Of a DNA stretch of 64,000 nt, positions 51,301 through 64,000 are shown piece by piece. The notes beneath the pieces are model-generated. The model did not search any database. It was not told where the DNA came from and was given only the letters and a program-made list of their open reading frames with translations. The DNA lies in assembly GCA_024114885.1 (NCBI GenBank), contig CP099430.1:1-64000 (forward strand). The letters are read 5' to 3'. This DNA is from Septoria linicola (taxonomy: Eukaryota; Ascomycota; Dothideomycetes; Mycosphaerellales; Mycosphaerellaceae). The position numbers were made by a program, and so were the translations under genes. How positions within the stretch are numbered: the first letter of the stretch is position 1; the number at the start of each line of letters is the position of its first letter.

Positions 51301-51899
51301 GAAGGTTCTAGATTAGTTCTCTCTAGTAAAGAAGGAACTAGAGAAGAGCCTATAAAACTAAGGGACTAAGAGAACTAAGACAAGGATAATAATAAAAATA
51401 AGAGGAATATAGACAAGAATACTATAATAAAAAGAATAGCCTATATAGGGTTTAAACCTATAACCTTCTATACTCTATCGTACTATAGGAATCTTAAGAT
51501 AAGGCTTTAAACTATAGAGATAGCTAGGACCTATATTCCTCCTCTATAGACTTTAAGAGATAGGTATAATACTACTATACTAATAAGCCTAGAATAGAAT
51601 TAGAGAAATCTTAAGGACCTATAAGTACTAGAAGAGAGAGAGGATAAAGAGAGAGAGGTAGGAGGTAAAAGGAGGCTAGGCTATAAAGAAGCCTAGTTTT
51701 ATATAAAGAAAGGTAGAGAATTATAGAGGTAGCTACTAACTATAATATAAAGGAGAGATAAGAGAGGTTTTTTATAGTTTTTCTCTTTAAAGAATAATAT
51801 AGAGTATACTACTTACTCTAGATATATAAAGAGGTAGACTAGTAATAAGATTTATCTATCTATCTATAAAGACCTACTTATAAGTCTATATAATACTAT

Positions 51900-52082
51900 T
51901 AAGCTAATATAGCTATAGAAATTTCTAGGTACTATTCTAACTACTTCTATATAGTATATCTTCTCGTTAGTATATATACCTAAAATCTTAGCGCTACTCT
52001 TAAATCTATACGCGATTATAACCTCTATATAGAGTCTTTATAATATCGTACGTCTTAATTTAATTAATTAAACCTTATAGTA
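51900..52082. other. Flank of the copia insertion
   Basis: Short RIP-altered stretch left of the copia target duplication; no gene seen. Confidence 0.4.
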
Positions 52083-52087
52083 GTAGA

Positions 52088-52364
52088 TATTAAGAATGTA
52101 TCCTAGATAGTTAGTCTAGATATAGATATTTAAGTATAGTTCTAGATACCTAAGGCATCTATCTAAGGCTTAGTAAGAGGTATATCTTGCTTCTCTTTCT
52201 TCTCTTCTTAGATAACTAACTTAATTAACTTTGTATTTAGTTCCTAGTATATTACTACTATACTATATATATAAGTTAGTTTAAGATTAATCCTCTATTC
52301 TTCTTTACTACGCTATACCCTCCTTAATATTATATAGTATATAATACGCCCTCTACTTTTAATA
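52088..52364 (+). repeat. 5' LTR of the copia element
   Basis: 277 bp, begins TATTAAGAATG and ends CTTTTAATA. It is followed by GGTTATAAGCCTAGG, the likely tRNA primer-binding site; the primer tRNA is not identified. Confidence 0.93.
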
Positions 52365-52849
52365 GGTTATAAGCCTAGGTTTATATACTAAATAGGAGTA
52401 ACCTATATTAGTATAGGTTACTTATATCCCTTATAGTTTATAGAAAATATTTAGAGCCTAGAAGTTTCTCTAACTATATTACTAACGAAGCTAGTTTGTA
52501 CCTAGTAGTATATAAGTTAGTAAAGATCTCTATAAGATAGTAGTATATTTCTACTTTATTAATACCTGCCTAGTTCTCTACTATTATACCTAGTATTACT
52601 AGAGTTAGAAGAGGCTACTTAGCCTTCCTACTACCTAGTAATAGAAACTCTACTAAGAGAGAAAGATCTAAGTCTTAGTAATTTCCTAAATACGAGGAAT
52701 CCCTATCCCTTAGAGCTAGTTACTCTACTATAAGAAATTACTCTTCTCTAGAATTCTTAGCTAGTCTAAAGTATTCTACTAATTATTTATTCTATTTACC
52801 TATTTCTATAATAGACTAAGAGGACAAGAAGAGCTAAAGGATTCTAATC

Positions 52850-55800
52850 CTAGATAGAACTAACTAGAAGAAATAGTTCAAGCTATAGATAGATAAGCTA
52901 GAAGGAAAGGACTAGTTCTAGGTAATTAGCTAACTAATTATTAGAGGGAACCTATATATAGTTTAGTAGGATACTAGTCTCTAGATATATATTACTTAGA
53001 ATTAATACTTCTTAAAAGACAATATAGTATATAGGTTTAGTATTAGATATAGTATTAGTAAAGATAATAAGATAGAGCTAGAGATATAGTATATTACTAT
53101 ACTAGTAGCTAAGATATAGGTGATTCTCTAGAACAAGTATAATAGAGTCCTAAAGTCCTATACTATAGGTCTAATTAAGTAGTTTATTATATTTAGGATA
53201 TTACCTAATAAGACAATTAGAGAAGTATAGAGATACCTTAGAGGCCTAGGTAAGAGGATTACTAAGATTAATCCTTAGGAAGCTTACTACTAGAGCTAAA
53301 AGAAAAGGCTAAAACATCTCCTATAGTCTCTACCTATATTATACTAAGTAGCTAAGGATACTATTATAACCTAACTATCCTTAGATATAGATACTATTCT
53401 CCTTCTACTTAAGTCCTAAGAGGTAAGAGATAATCTAGATAAGATAGATATAGGTCTAGCTATATTCTATTCTAGGTAGCTCTACTAAGGAAAGTCTCTA
53501 CTAATATACTAGCTTTATAAGAAAGAGAAGTACTAGTTAAAAGATTGTCCTAACCTCTCTACTACTAAGAAACTATCCTAGTAAAGAAATAGTACTAACA
53601 ACTAGAAGGACTCTTAGAGATTATTCCTTAGAGGAAGAGTTAGAAGATCCTCTTTACTAAAGAATACTAGATATATTAAGAAAGCTATCTATAAGTTATT
53701 ATTATATAATAAGCTAAAGAAGGTTATCTAGAGAATAGGTAAGTAGCTTTAGAGAATAGAAAAGTCTAGAAAGCTTCTAAAGAAAAGATTTTTAGCCTAG
53801 GAGTCTAGTTCTAGTTCTAATTCTAGAACTTACTCTAGTTCTAGAAGTAATAATAATTCTCTATTAGAAGATAATAACTAAGATAAGTTAGCCTATTCTA
53901 TAATTAAGGCTAAAGGCAAGTTATTACTCTAAGAATAGCTCTTAGATTTCTATACCTTATCCTATATAACTAACTAACTATCCTTCTTTAGATTAGTAAA
54001 GCTACTAAAGAAGAAAGTATAGATTAAGGTAGAAGGAGGATACCTCTATATAACCTACTCTAGACTAGTATAGATAAAAGGAATCTTAGGAGGAGAAGTT
54101 CTACTTAATAAAGTACTATTTATTCCTAATCTTAGAGTAAATCTTATATTATAGGATTAGTTTAGTAAGTAATTTAGAGTCTAGAAGCCTAATTTCACTC
54201 TTACCTCTCTAGATAGCTAAACAGTTATAAAGACTAAGCTAGTTAGAGGTATTCTATTTATTAGTAAGATATTACCTCTTCTATAGGAAAAGTTATATTA
54301 CTTACTATATAATCCTATAGAGGTTAATAATACCTATACTACCCTATTAGAGAAGAATCTAAAATAGTAGGAGCTATAGTATAGAAGATTTATATACTTT
54401 AGAAGAGGGTTACTCTTAAACCTTTATAAAGTTACTAACCTAAAGGAAAGAATTCTAATTCCTAACTAGGAAGAGTATAAGTATAAGATCTATATAATAG
54501 GTAAAATAAAGAAATACCTAGGTAAGTCTATTAAGAGAAGACCTAAAAGATTAGCTCTTATATTAGTAGATATCTATAGACTATTACTATTATTAGTAAA
54601 AGGTTTTATATAGTAGCTTAAGATTATTAATAACTTCTTAAGAAAGAAATAGGCATTTCTACTTAAGGCTAGATTAGATATACTAACTACTCTTTAGAAC
54701 TAGAGGATTAAGGTAGAAAAGTAGTTAGTAGTACTCCTTAAGTCTATAAGGGCTAATAATACTAGAGAGATTACTACTTTAATTAAATAGTAGAAGAAGG
54801 ACTTTAGAATTACCTTTAAGCTAACTAAAGCCTATAATTTACTCTAGAATAGAGTAGTTAAAAGGTCTATCTAAATATTAGAGGCCTCTATTAGAGTAAT
54901 ACTTAAAGAAAGTAAGATACCTATTAAGTTTTAGCTAGAAGCCTTTAAAGTATAAGTATATATAAGGAATAAGCTCCTAAATAGATCTAACGTTAAGAGA
55001 TTTAAGCTCTTACCTAATAAAGCTTTTAATAGGATTAAACTAATAGTCTCTTACCTTAAAGTATAGAGATATAGAGCTATAGTATATATAGATACAAGAG
55101 TATAGCCTTAGTAGGTAAGGAGTAATAAACTAATAAATAGAAGAAAGGATACTATATTTATTAGATACTATAATAATATAGTAAAGGTATAGAAGTTCTA
55201 GAAGCTAGATATAAAGGCTATTAAGTAGTATACTAATATAATCTTCTTTAAAGATAAGCTAGGTAGAGAATTAGACTTAAATATTAAGATTAAGAATCTC
55301 TCTAGTTTAGCTCTAGAAAAAAGACCTATTAGAAGGCTAAGAACTATTAGCTAGCTTACTCTATAAGCTAGTAGAAGTACCCTAGGTACTCCTAGTCTAG
55401 GCTAGTAGAAGCCTCTTCTCTCTTAGCTATTAGTATAGGTTTAGGAAAGAAAGAAACTCTTTATATAACTTCTACCTCTACTAGAAGATATAGGAGAGTA
55501 TAGAAAATTCCTAGACTAAGAGAAAGTTAAGAAAGAATCTAAGAATTCTATCTAAGAAACTATAGAGATAGATTAGGAGTAGATAGCTCTAAGGTAAACT
55601 CTTAGAAAGAGGAAAGTATCTTAAGAACTTAATAGATTTAACTAGAAGCTAAAGCTAATTAAGCTTAAGCTAGATTAGAATAGTTAGCTAGATAAGGAAA
55701 TACTCCTAGAGTATTAGGCTTTTTTCTTAGCTATAAGCTCTATTAACCTAGGTATCCTATAAGACCTAGAATTCTTAAAGGAAGTTAAAGAGATTATATT

Positions 55801-57475
55801 TTTAGCTACTAAAGAAGTAGGAATATATAAATAGGAGGTTCTAATCCTAAAGAACTATAAGGAAGTAGTAAGTAATTCTAAATAGGATTATCTCTAGTAA
55901 GAGGCTATTTAGAAGAAGCTAGATATACTTATAAGTAATAATACCTAGACTATAGTAGTCCTACTAAAAGAAGCTAACTTAGTTACCTTAAGATAGGTCT
56001 TTAATATTAAGAGAAAACTTAGTAGTACTATTAAAAAGTTTAAAATAAGACTAGTTATAAGAGAGTTCTCCTAAAAGTATAGAGTAGACTATATAGAAAC
56101 TTTTGCCTCTATAGTTAGGTAGGATACTCTAAGAGGATTTATAGCTATAGTCTATAAGAAGGACCTAGTTCTATACTAAGTAGATATAAATAATATATTT
56201 ATAGAGAGTACTCTATATAAGGATATCTATATAATCCTACTACTAGGTATTAACCTACTAACTAGTATAGTCTTATAAGTTCTAAGGAGTCTCTATAGGC
56301 TAAAGTAAGCTATAAGAGACTAGAATTAGCTATATATATTAAAGCTAAAAGGAATAGGATTTAGATAATTAGAAGTAGACCTATATCTTCTAATCTATAA
56401 GAAAAGGAAAGACCTAATAATCCTAATCTATATTAATAATATATCTATTACTATAGAGAGATTAGAAGATATCCTCTAGTTTAAAGACTAACTTAGTAAG
56501 GTCTTTAAGATCAAAGATCTTAGAGAGCTAGATAAGATCCTTAGAATAAGACTAATAAGAAACAGATAGTAAGGCTAGCTAAAACTTAACTAGAAACATT
56601 ATATCTAAGAGAACCTAGCTAAGATAGGAATAGGCTAAGAAACTATATTACTAACTCTTTTACTAATAGATAGCTATAAAAGTCTAAAGCCTACTAGACT
56701 AAATAATAAAAGGTATAACAAATAGGAGTACTAATCTATTATTAGAATATAGATATAGCTTATAACTATAATAAGACTAGACATTTCATTTGCTCTTAGA
56801 AGATTAAGCTCCTATATTAGTAATCTAATAGTAGGATATATAAAGGCTCTAAAGAAGCTAACTAGATACCTAAGATCAAACCTAGACCTTAGTCTAAGAT
56901 ACTTAAGGAATAGTTAAGGCTGTCTTACTAGATATATAGATTCTAACTATATAATAGACAAGACTAATAGAGTCTTAATTCTTAGATATATCTTCTTCCT
57001 TTATAGTATACTAATCTCCTAGATAAGTAAGAAGTAGAAATCTATAGCTATATCTATAATAGAAGCTAAATATATAGCTATAGGAGTATATATAAAATAG
57101 TTATAGTTCCTTAGTACTCTTTTAAGAGAGCTTAGATACCTAGAGTTAGTAGAAGAATGTTCTTACTAACTAAGGATCCTTAGTAACTAGGAAACTATTA
57201 CTAGAATTAGGCTAATTTAGCTAAAAGGTAATAACTAAGCTACTCTTACTCTAGTTAAGGACTCTTATATCTATAATAAGTCTAAACATATTAATATCTT
57301 ATATAATACTATAAGAAAGCTCTAGTAGAATAGACTTATCTCTATAGAATATATAAATATAAAAGAGATAGTAGTAGATAGTCTTACTAAGCTAAAGAAT
57401 AGACTATAGTTTCAGGAGTTTATAAGGTAGCTCTACCTTATATAAGAGATATATAAAAGATAACTCTAAGCCTTA
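52850..57475 (+). pseudogene. copia gag-pol relic
   Basis: Plus-strand coding relic with many TAG/TAA. The gag start region reads N-stop-KK-stop-FKL (about 52863-52890), where the stops fit former Trp. A zinc knuckle C-x2-C-x4-H-x4-C is recoverable at 53507-53548 if TAC/TAT are former TGC, CAC and TGT codons; only the last Cys (TGT) is intact. Integrase-like sequence is at about 54470-54620. The RT box reads YINN at 56429-56440 for Y-x-D-D, both Asp now Asn. The RNase H segment IEAKYIAIG is at about 57058-57085 for the family's E-A-E-Y. Motif order is that of Ty1/copia. Confidence 0.85.
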
Positions 57476-58107
57476 GAGTTAAACTAAAAGGAGTCTAAAA
57501 GAAAGATTTTAGTTATTTAACTCCTCCTTAGTTAGACTTTATAAAGTCCTAAATACCCTTACTAATATTAGACCTATTACTAACTATAATATTACTATAT
57601 AGTACCTAGCTAAACTAGATACCCTCTAAGGCTAAGTACTAGTTAATATTAAAGACCTCCTCTATAGTAGCTATTATCTCCTCTACTAGTATATAGTTAC
57701 TCTACTCTCTAGCTTAATATAAGATCCCTATAGCTAAGAATAGTATACTCTAAAGGCTATTAGGGAACTAAGAAGCTATATAGAATATAACTAAGTAGGA
57801 GACTAGGCTATAAGGAATCTAGAGAGCTATTAGAATTAGCTATAAGAAAGGATAGAGGCAACTTACTAGATAGTCTATGTCCTAAATAATCTACTCCTAT
57901 ATAAGAGAGGAGGATAATCTTATAGAAGGTATTTCTTTTATCTTTTTATAGGAGATAGTAGTATAGAAAGTTTGTTAGATTAATAGTTAGTACTATCTAG
58001 TTATTAGTCTAAAAAGTAAGTACTTAATAACTAATTAAGATTAAAGCTAGTACTTAAGTATTATAGATAATCTATAGAAAGATCTAACTATATAGTATAA
58101 GTAGGAG

Positions 58108-58384
58108 TATTAAGAATGTGTCCTAGATAGTTAGTCTAGATATAGATATTTAAGTATAGTTCTAGATACCTAAGGTATCTACCTAAGGCTTAGTAAGAGG
58201 TATATCTTGCTTCTCTTTCTTCTCTTCTTAGATAACTAACTTAATTAACTTTGTATTTAGTTCCTAGTATATTACTACTATACTATATATATAAGTTAGT
58301 TTAAGATTAATCCCCTATTCTTCTTTACTACGCTATACCCTCCTTAATATTATATAGTATATAACACGCTCTCTACTTTTAATA
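58108..58384 (+). repeat. 3' LTR of the copia element
   Basis: 277-bp pair of 52088-52364, preceded by the purine-rich AAGTAGGAG (candidate polypurine tract). Confidence 0.93.
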
Positions 58385-58389
58385 GTAGA

Positions 58390-58601
58390 AGTAATATATT
58401 AGTAGTTATACTAATACGAGCGCTCTCTCGAGGCGTATCGTAGTAGAGTAAGTAGAATATAAGTAAGCTTCTAGAGTAGGTACGATATAAATCGTATTCG
58501 TCGTTAGTAGACTTTACTTACTAGCGTTATAGCTTAGCTATTATAGACTCTATAAATAACTATAGCGATAGGCGTCGTTACTTAATAGAAGAGAAGGCTA
58601 C

Positions 58602-58636
<35 letters not shown>

Positions 58637-60436
58637 AGCCTAGTCGAGTAAGAACCCTTAATTAGTACTAATATATATAGTATATCTTAATATTACTCTT
58701 AATATTTATATTCTATAGAATCTTCTACTTTTTCTTCTTACTTAGCTTTCCTATATTAGCGTATAATTCGATCTTCTCTATTAAATACTCTTTCTCGCTA
58801 GCTATATAACCTATACTCTTTCCTACTTATCTTTAAGAGATCGTAGCTACTAGCTCCTCCTACGCCTTATCTATCTTTAGTACTATATTAAGTTACTTAA
58901 AGTTAAGCTACTAACTAGGAATCTACTTAACTTAGCTTAAATCTTAAGTCTAAGTTAGTTCTTCTTAAGTTTTAAGTTAAGTTAAGTTATACTCTAAACG
59001 CTAGCGCTACTCCTTTACCTAAGTTTATCGCTATAGACTAGCCGAGCTAGCCTATAGTATAGAGCTATACTACTTCTTAGTACTAACTCGGACTTAAAGT
59101 TAAGTATAAGTTAAGATAAGTTAAGTCGAGTTAAGTTTGATTTATACTCTAAATTTAAGTTAAGTAACTAAATATAGCTCTATCTATCTTATTAGTAGTA
59201 GCGTAGTAGAAAGTAGCCTATTTAGAGTTCCTATAAGTAAAGACGTACTATACGAGTTCTAGGATCGGCTAGTAGTATAGAAATATAGAATTTATTCTAG
59301 AATCGCTAGGCTCTATAGTACCTTACTAACCTAGACCTCGACTTACTATTATCGTCTTTATAGGTAAGGCTAAGGTATTCTTTCGCTACGTTTATAAGAT
59401 ATAGTATCTCTAGTAGATAGAGAGTAGAAGTACTACTACTACTACTACTACTAGGCGCTCTATAGTATATTACCTTAGCTTCGTCTTTAAAGTTAGGACT
59501 ATATAGAGATTATAAAATTTTATATATTTTAACTACTTAGGCTATAATTACTTACCTATATAGAATAGATACTTCTTATATAGATATCTATAATTCTATT
59601 ATTCTATATTTAAGCTTACTAGAGCTTCCTATACTATCGCTTATACTCTTATACGCTAGCTACTCGAGAAGGTTAACGACGTTACTAAAGTAGCTCGTAA
59701 GAGTAGTAATATATATTCTTTATTTTTACTTAAGTACTACTAGTTCCTAACTAAGCTAGCTAGAAAAGATAGTATTCTAGTAGATTATAAGAAGAAGTTA
59801 TAGTCGTATTTCTCTTACTATAGGATATAGCTAACTAATTATCCTTTCCTTCTAAGAGAATATAGAGTAGTAGCAATAATAATAATAATAGTAGAGTATA
59901 ATAGACTAACTTACTCTTAGGACGTATTAAGTAAGAGTAAGGAGTCTATATATAAGTATAATTTATCGAAGTTACTAGATTATTTTCTTACTATTTAGTA
60001 TTACTAAGCGATATATATAGTATAGCTAATATATATCTAGTATCTACGACGATATTAGAGATATTAGTAGAGGACTAAGTAGACGAGCGTTTTTACTAAC
60101 TTTATATAATAGTAGCTCGGTAATTAATTAGAGAGAATATACTAGTATTAAATATATTATACTAATCTTAGATAGTATCTTACTCGATATCTAGAGAAGA
60201 GAGTTATCGTAAGCGTTACGCCTTTATAAGTAATTAAAATAGGTATATAATATAGTATAGATAGTAGACGAGAGATAGAGCGCTAAAGACTAGAAGTAGA
60301 AGAGAAAGACAAGAGGTATAGTAGTTCTATAGATCGAGAAGGACCTAGAGGCTATATATAGAAGCTTAAGTAGAGGCTAATAAAGTAGCTTATAATACTA
60401 GAAGGATATAGAGAGGATAGTAGTAGGCGTAGTAGT
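58390..60436. other. RIP block between two facing copia elements
   Basis: No gene recognised in about 2 kb. It holds a (GA)n run at about 58601-58631, several TTAAGTTAAG repeats at about 58910-59170, (CTA)n at 59431-59451 and (AAT)n at about 59876-59890. Confidence 0.5.
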
Positions 60437-60713
60437 TATTAAAAGTAGAGGACGTATTAAATACTATATAATATTAAGGAGGGTATAGCGTAGTAAAGAA
60501 GAATAGAGGATTAATCTTAAACTAACTTATATATATAGTATAGTAGTAATATACTAGGAACTAAATATAAAGTTAATTAAGTTAGTTATCTAAGAAGAGA
60601 AGAAAGAGAAGTAAGATATACCTCTTACTAAGCCTTAGGTAGATATCTTAGGCATCTAGAACTATACGTAGATATCTATATCTAGACTAACTATCTAGGA
60701 TATATTCTTAATA
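60437..60713 (-). repeat. 3' LTR of the second copia copy
   Basis: Reverse complement of the LTRs at 52088 and 58108, same 277-bp length, ends TA...TA. Confidence 0.93.
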
Positions 60714-63700
60714 CTCCTACTTATACTATATAGTTAGATCTTTTAATAGATTATCTATAGTACTTAAATACTAGTCCTAATCTTAATTAATTATTAAGTA
60801 TTTACTTTTTAGACTAATAACTAGATAGTACTAACTATTAATCTAATAAACTTTCTATACTACTATCTCCTATAAAAAGGTAAAAGAAATACCTTCTATA
60901 AGATCTTTCTTCTCTCTTATATAAGAGTAGATTATTTAGAATATAGACTATCTAGTAAGTTACCCTTATCCTTTCTTATAGCTAATTCTAATAGCTCTCT
61001 AGATTCCTTATAGCCTAGTCCTCTACTTAATTATATTCTATATAGCTTCTTAGTTCCCTAATAGCCTTTAGAGTATACTATTCTTAGCTATAGAGATCTT
61101 ATATTAAGCTAGAGAGTAGAGTAACTATATACTAGTAGTAGAGATAATAGCTACTATAGAGGAGGTCTTTAATATTAACTAGTAGTTAGCCTTAGGAGGT
61201 ATCTAGTTTAGCTAGGTACTATATAGTAATATTATAGTTAGTAATAGGTCTAATATTAGTAAGAGAATTTAGGACTTTATAAAGTCTAACTAAGGAGGAG
61301 TTAAGTAACTAAAATCTTTCTTTTAGACTCCTCTTAGTCTAACTCTAAGGCTTAGAGTTATCTTTTATATATCTCTTATATAAGATAGAGCTACCTTATA
61401 AACTCCTAAAACTATAGTCTATTCTTTAGCTTAGTAAGACTATCTACTACTATCTCTTATATATTTATATATTCTATAGAGATAAGTCTATTCTACTAGA
61501 GCTTTCTTATAGTATTATATAAGATATTAATATATTTAGACTTATTATAAATATATAAGTTCTTAACTAGAGTAAGAGTAGCTTAGTTATTACCTTTTAG
61601 CTAAATTAGCCTAATTCTAGTAATAGTTTTCTAGTTACTAAGGATCCTTAGTTAGTAAGAATATTCTTCTACTAACTCTAGGTATCTAAGCTCTCTTAAA
61701 AGAGTACTAAGGAACTATAACTGTTTTATATATACTCTTATAGCTATATATTTAGCTTCTATTATAGATATAGCTATAGATTTCTACTTCTTACTTATCT
61801 AGGAGATTAGTATACTATAAAGAAAGAAAATATATCTAAGGATTAAGACTCTATTAGTCTTATCTATTATATAGTTAGAGTCTATATATCTAGTAAGATA
61901 GTCTTAACTATTCTTTAAGTATCTTAAACTAAGGTCTAGGTTTAATCTTAGGTATCTAGTTAGCTTCTTTAGAGCCTTTATATATCCTACTATTAGATTA
62001 CTAATATAGGAGCTTAATCTTCTAAGAGCAAATAAGATATCTAGTCTTATAATAGTTATAAGCTATATCTATATTCTAATTATAGATTAGTACTCCTATT
62101 TATTATACTTTTTATTATTTAGTCTAGTAGGCTTTAGACTTTTATAGCTGTCTATTAGTAAAAGAGTTAGTAATATAGTTTCTTAGCCTATTCCTATCTT
62201 AGCTAGGTTCTCTTAGATATAGTGCTTCTAGTTAAGTTCTAGCTAGCCTTACTATCTATTTCTTATTAGTCTTATTCTAAGAATCTTATCTAGTTCTCTA
62301 AGATCTTTAATCTTAAAGACCTTACTAAGTTAGTCTTTAAACTAGAGGACATCTTCTAGTCTCTCTATAGTAATAGGTATATTATTAATATAGATTAGGA
62401 TTATTAGATCTTTTCTTTTCTTATAGATTAGAAGATATAGGTCTACTTCTAATTATCTAAATCCTATTCCTTTTAGCTTTAATATATATAGCTAATTCTA
62501 GTCTCTTATAGCTTACTTTAGCCTATAGAGACTCCTTAGAACTTATAAGACTATATTAGTTAGTAGGTTAATACCTAGTAGTAGGATTATATAGATATCC
62601 TTATATAGAGTACTCTCTATAAATATATTATTTATATCTATTTAGTATAGAACTAGGTCCTTCTTATAGACTATAGCTATAAATCCTCTTAGAGTATCCT
62701 ACCTAACTATAGAGGTAAAAGTTTCTATATAGTCTACTCTATACTTTTAGAAGAACCCTCTTATAACTAGTCTTATCTTAAACTTTTTAATATTACTATT
62801 AAGTTTTCTCTTAATATTAAAGACCTATCTTAAGGTAACTAAGTTAGCTCCTTTAGTAGAACTACTATAGTCTAGGTATTATTACTTATAAGTATATCTA
62901 GCTCTTTCTAAATAGCTTCTTACTAGAGATAACTCTACTTAGGATTACTTAGTACTTCTTTATAGTTCCTTAGGATTAGAACCTCCTATTTATATATTCC
63001 TACTTCTTTAGTAGTAGAGAATATAATCTCTTTAACTTTCTTTAAGAATTCTAGGTCCTATAGGATACCTAGGTTAATAGAGCTTATAGCTAAGAAAAAA
63101 GCCTAATACTCTAGGAGTATTTCTTTATCTAGCTAACTATTCTAATCTAGTTTAAGCTTAATTAGCTTTAGCTTCTAGTTAAATCTATTAAGTTCTTAAG
63201 ATACTTTCCTCTTTCTAAGAGTTTACTTTAGAGCTATCTACTCCTAATCTATCTCTATAGTTTCTTAGATAGAATTTTTAGATTCTTTCTTAACTTTCTC
63301 TTAGTCTAGGAATTTTCTATACTCTTCTATATCTTCTAGTAGAGGTAGAAGTTATATAAAGAGTTTCTTTTTTTCTTAAACCTATACTAATAGCTAAGAG
63401 AGAGGAGGCTTCTACTAGCCTAGACTAGGAGCACCTAGAGTACTCTTACTAGCTTATAGAGTAGGCTTGCTAATAGTTCTTAGCCTTCTAATAGATCTTC
63501 TTTCTAGAGCTAAACTAGAGAGATTCTTAATCTTAATATTTAAGTCTAATTCTCTACCTAGCTTATCTTTAAAGAAGATTATATTAGTATACTACTTAAT
63601 AGCCTTTATATCTAGCTTCTAGAACTTCTATACCTTTACTATATTATTATAGTATCTAATAAACATAGTATCCTTTCCTCTATTTATTAGTTTATTACTC

Positions 63701-64000
63701 CTTACCTACTAAGGCTATACTCTTATATCTATATATACTATAGCTCTATATCCCTATACCTTAAGGTAGAAGACTATTAGTTTAATCCTATTAAAAGCTT
63801 TATTAGATAAGAGCTTAAATCTCTTAATATTAGATCTATTTAGGAGCTTGTTCCTTATATATATCTATACTTTAAGAGCTTCTAGCTAAAACTTAATAGG
63901 TATCTTACTCTCTTTAAGTATTACTCTAATAGAGGCCTCTAATATTTAGATAAACCTCTTAACTACTCTATTCTAGAATAAATTATAAGCCTTAGTTAGC
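60437..64000 (-). mobile_element. Second copia copy, minus strand, cut by window end
   Basis: The 277-bp 3' LTR lies at 60437-60713 in reverse complement (begins TATTAAAAGTAGAG, ends TTCTTAATA). From 60714 to the window end the sequence is the reverse complement of the element at 52088, position 58107 back to about 54820. RNase H, RT and integrase parts are therefore present, all with RIP stops. The rest and the 5' LTR lie beyond the window. The preceding five bases are GTAGT, the expected target duplication on this side. Confidence 0.93.

Larger units (their letters stand above)
46560..51900 (+). mobile_element. Tad-like LINE (non-LTR retrotransposon) relic
   Basis: Two consecutive plus-strand coding relics without LTRs. 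The first is an ORF1 with zinc-knuckle-like spacing at about 47590-47700. The second has an endonuclease domain followed by reverse transcriptase. The order endonuclease-RT, the sequence and the fungal host fit the Tad clade; the clade call is inference. Boundaries are soft: no target duplication or poly-A tail could be seen. The flanks merge with other RIP-altered DNA. Confidence 0.75.
52088..58384 (+). mobile_element. Complete Ty1/copia LTR retrotransposon, RIP-inactivated
   Basis: Two 277-bp LTRs (52088-52364 and 58108-58384) bound the element. The 5-bp target duplication GTAGA is present on both sides (52083-52087 and 58385-58389). The LTR ends are TATT...AATA instead of TG...CA, as expected after RIP. 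The two LTRs differ by about six transitions. The internal plus-strand frame holds gag, integrase, RT and RNase H in copia order. A second copy in opposite orientation lies at 60437 and a truncated third at 24241-25080, which explains why the family was hit by RIP. Confidence 0.95.

Noticed and set aside
1..64000. tRNA, rRNA, CRISPR or bacterial operon features
   Set aside because: None seen by eye. The regular arrays have direct repeats without unique spacers, and the genome is eukaryotic.

Overview
This window is the left end of a fungal chromosome. It opens with 23 perfect CCCTAA telomere units and is then about 96% repeat-derived DNA in which CpA and TpG are almost absent and TpA is extremely frequent. 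That is the signature of very heavy repeat-induced point mutation (RIP), which together with TTAGGG telomeres points to a filamentous ascomycete (Pezizomycotina). I cannot name the genus. Because RIP turns CAG, CAA and TGG codons into stops, most former genes show up only as one frame that stays open for kilobases apart from TAG/TAA (rarely TGA). I annotated these relics by reading through such stops; they are pseudogenes with approximate ends.

Layout. 1-138: telomere. 139-300: telomere-like degenerate repeats. About 1.0-5.8 kb, minus: a SNF2-type helicase relic. About 6.6-10.15 kb, minus: a relic of a very long fungal protein family of unknown function. The 5' end of that gene lies in a large tandem duplication (unit A 9369-18349, unit B 18350-24240). 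Each unit also holds 18-bp repeats, a 198-bp repeat, a plus-strand unidentified gene relic and a long array of about 64-bp minisatellites. 24241-25080 plus 38304-38322 is a truncated minus-strand Ty1/copia element whose LTR is split by a 13.2-kb Ty3/gypsy element (25081-38299). The gypsy element has a long extra reading frame between pol and the 3' LTR, and four 25-bp quasi-palindromes near the boundaries of its reading frames.

About 39.5-41.45 kb is the only stretch with normal base composition. It carries the one clearly intact gene, a two-exon, 510-residue protein with a PD-(D/E)XK nuclease-like domain. Beyond it the RIP-altered DNA resumes: trinucleotide arrays (42.2-43.4 kb), a Tc1-type DNA transposon relic (minus, 44.7-45.8 kb), a Tad-like LINE relic (plus, about 46.6-51.7 kb), a complete copia element (plus, 52088-58384, with identical 5-bp target duplications) and a second copia copy in opposite orientation (minus, 60437 to beyond the window end).

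Functionally this is a silenced subtelomere. Repeated material was mutated and is probably heterochromatic, while a single-copy gene survived inside it. The two minus-strand relics nearest the telomere look like a subtelomeric gene pair. The duplication, nested insertion and truncations record the order of events.
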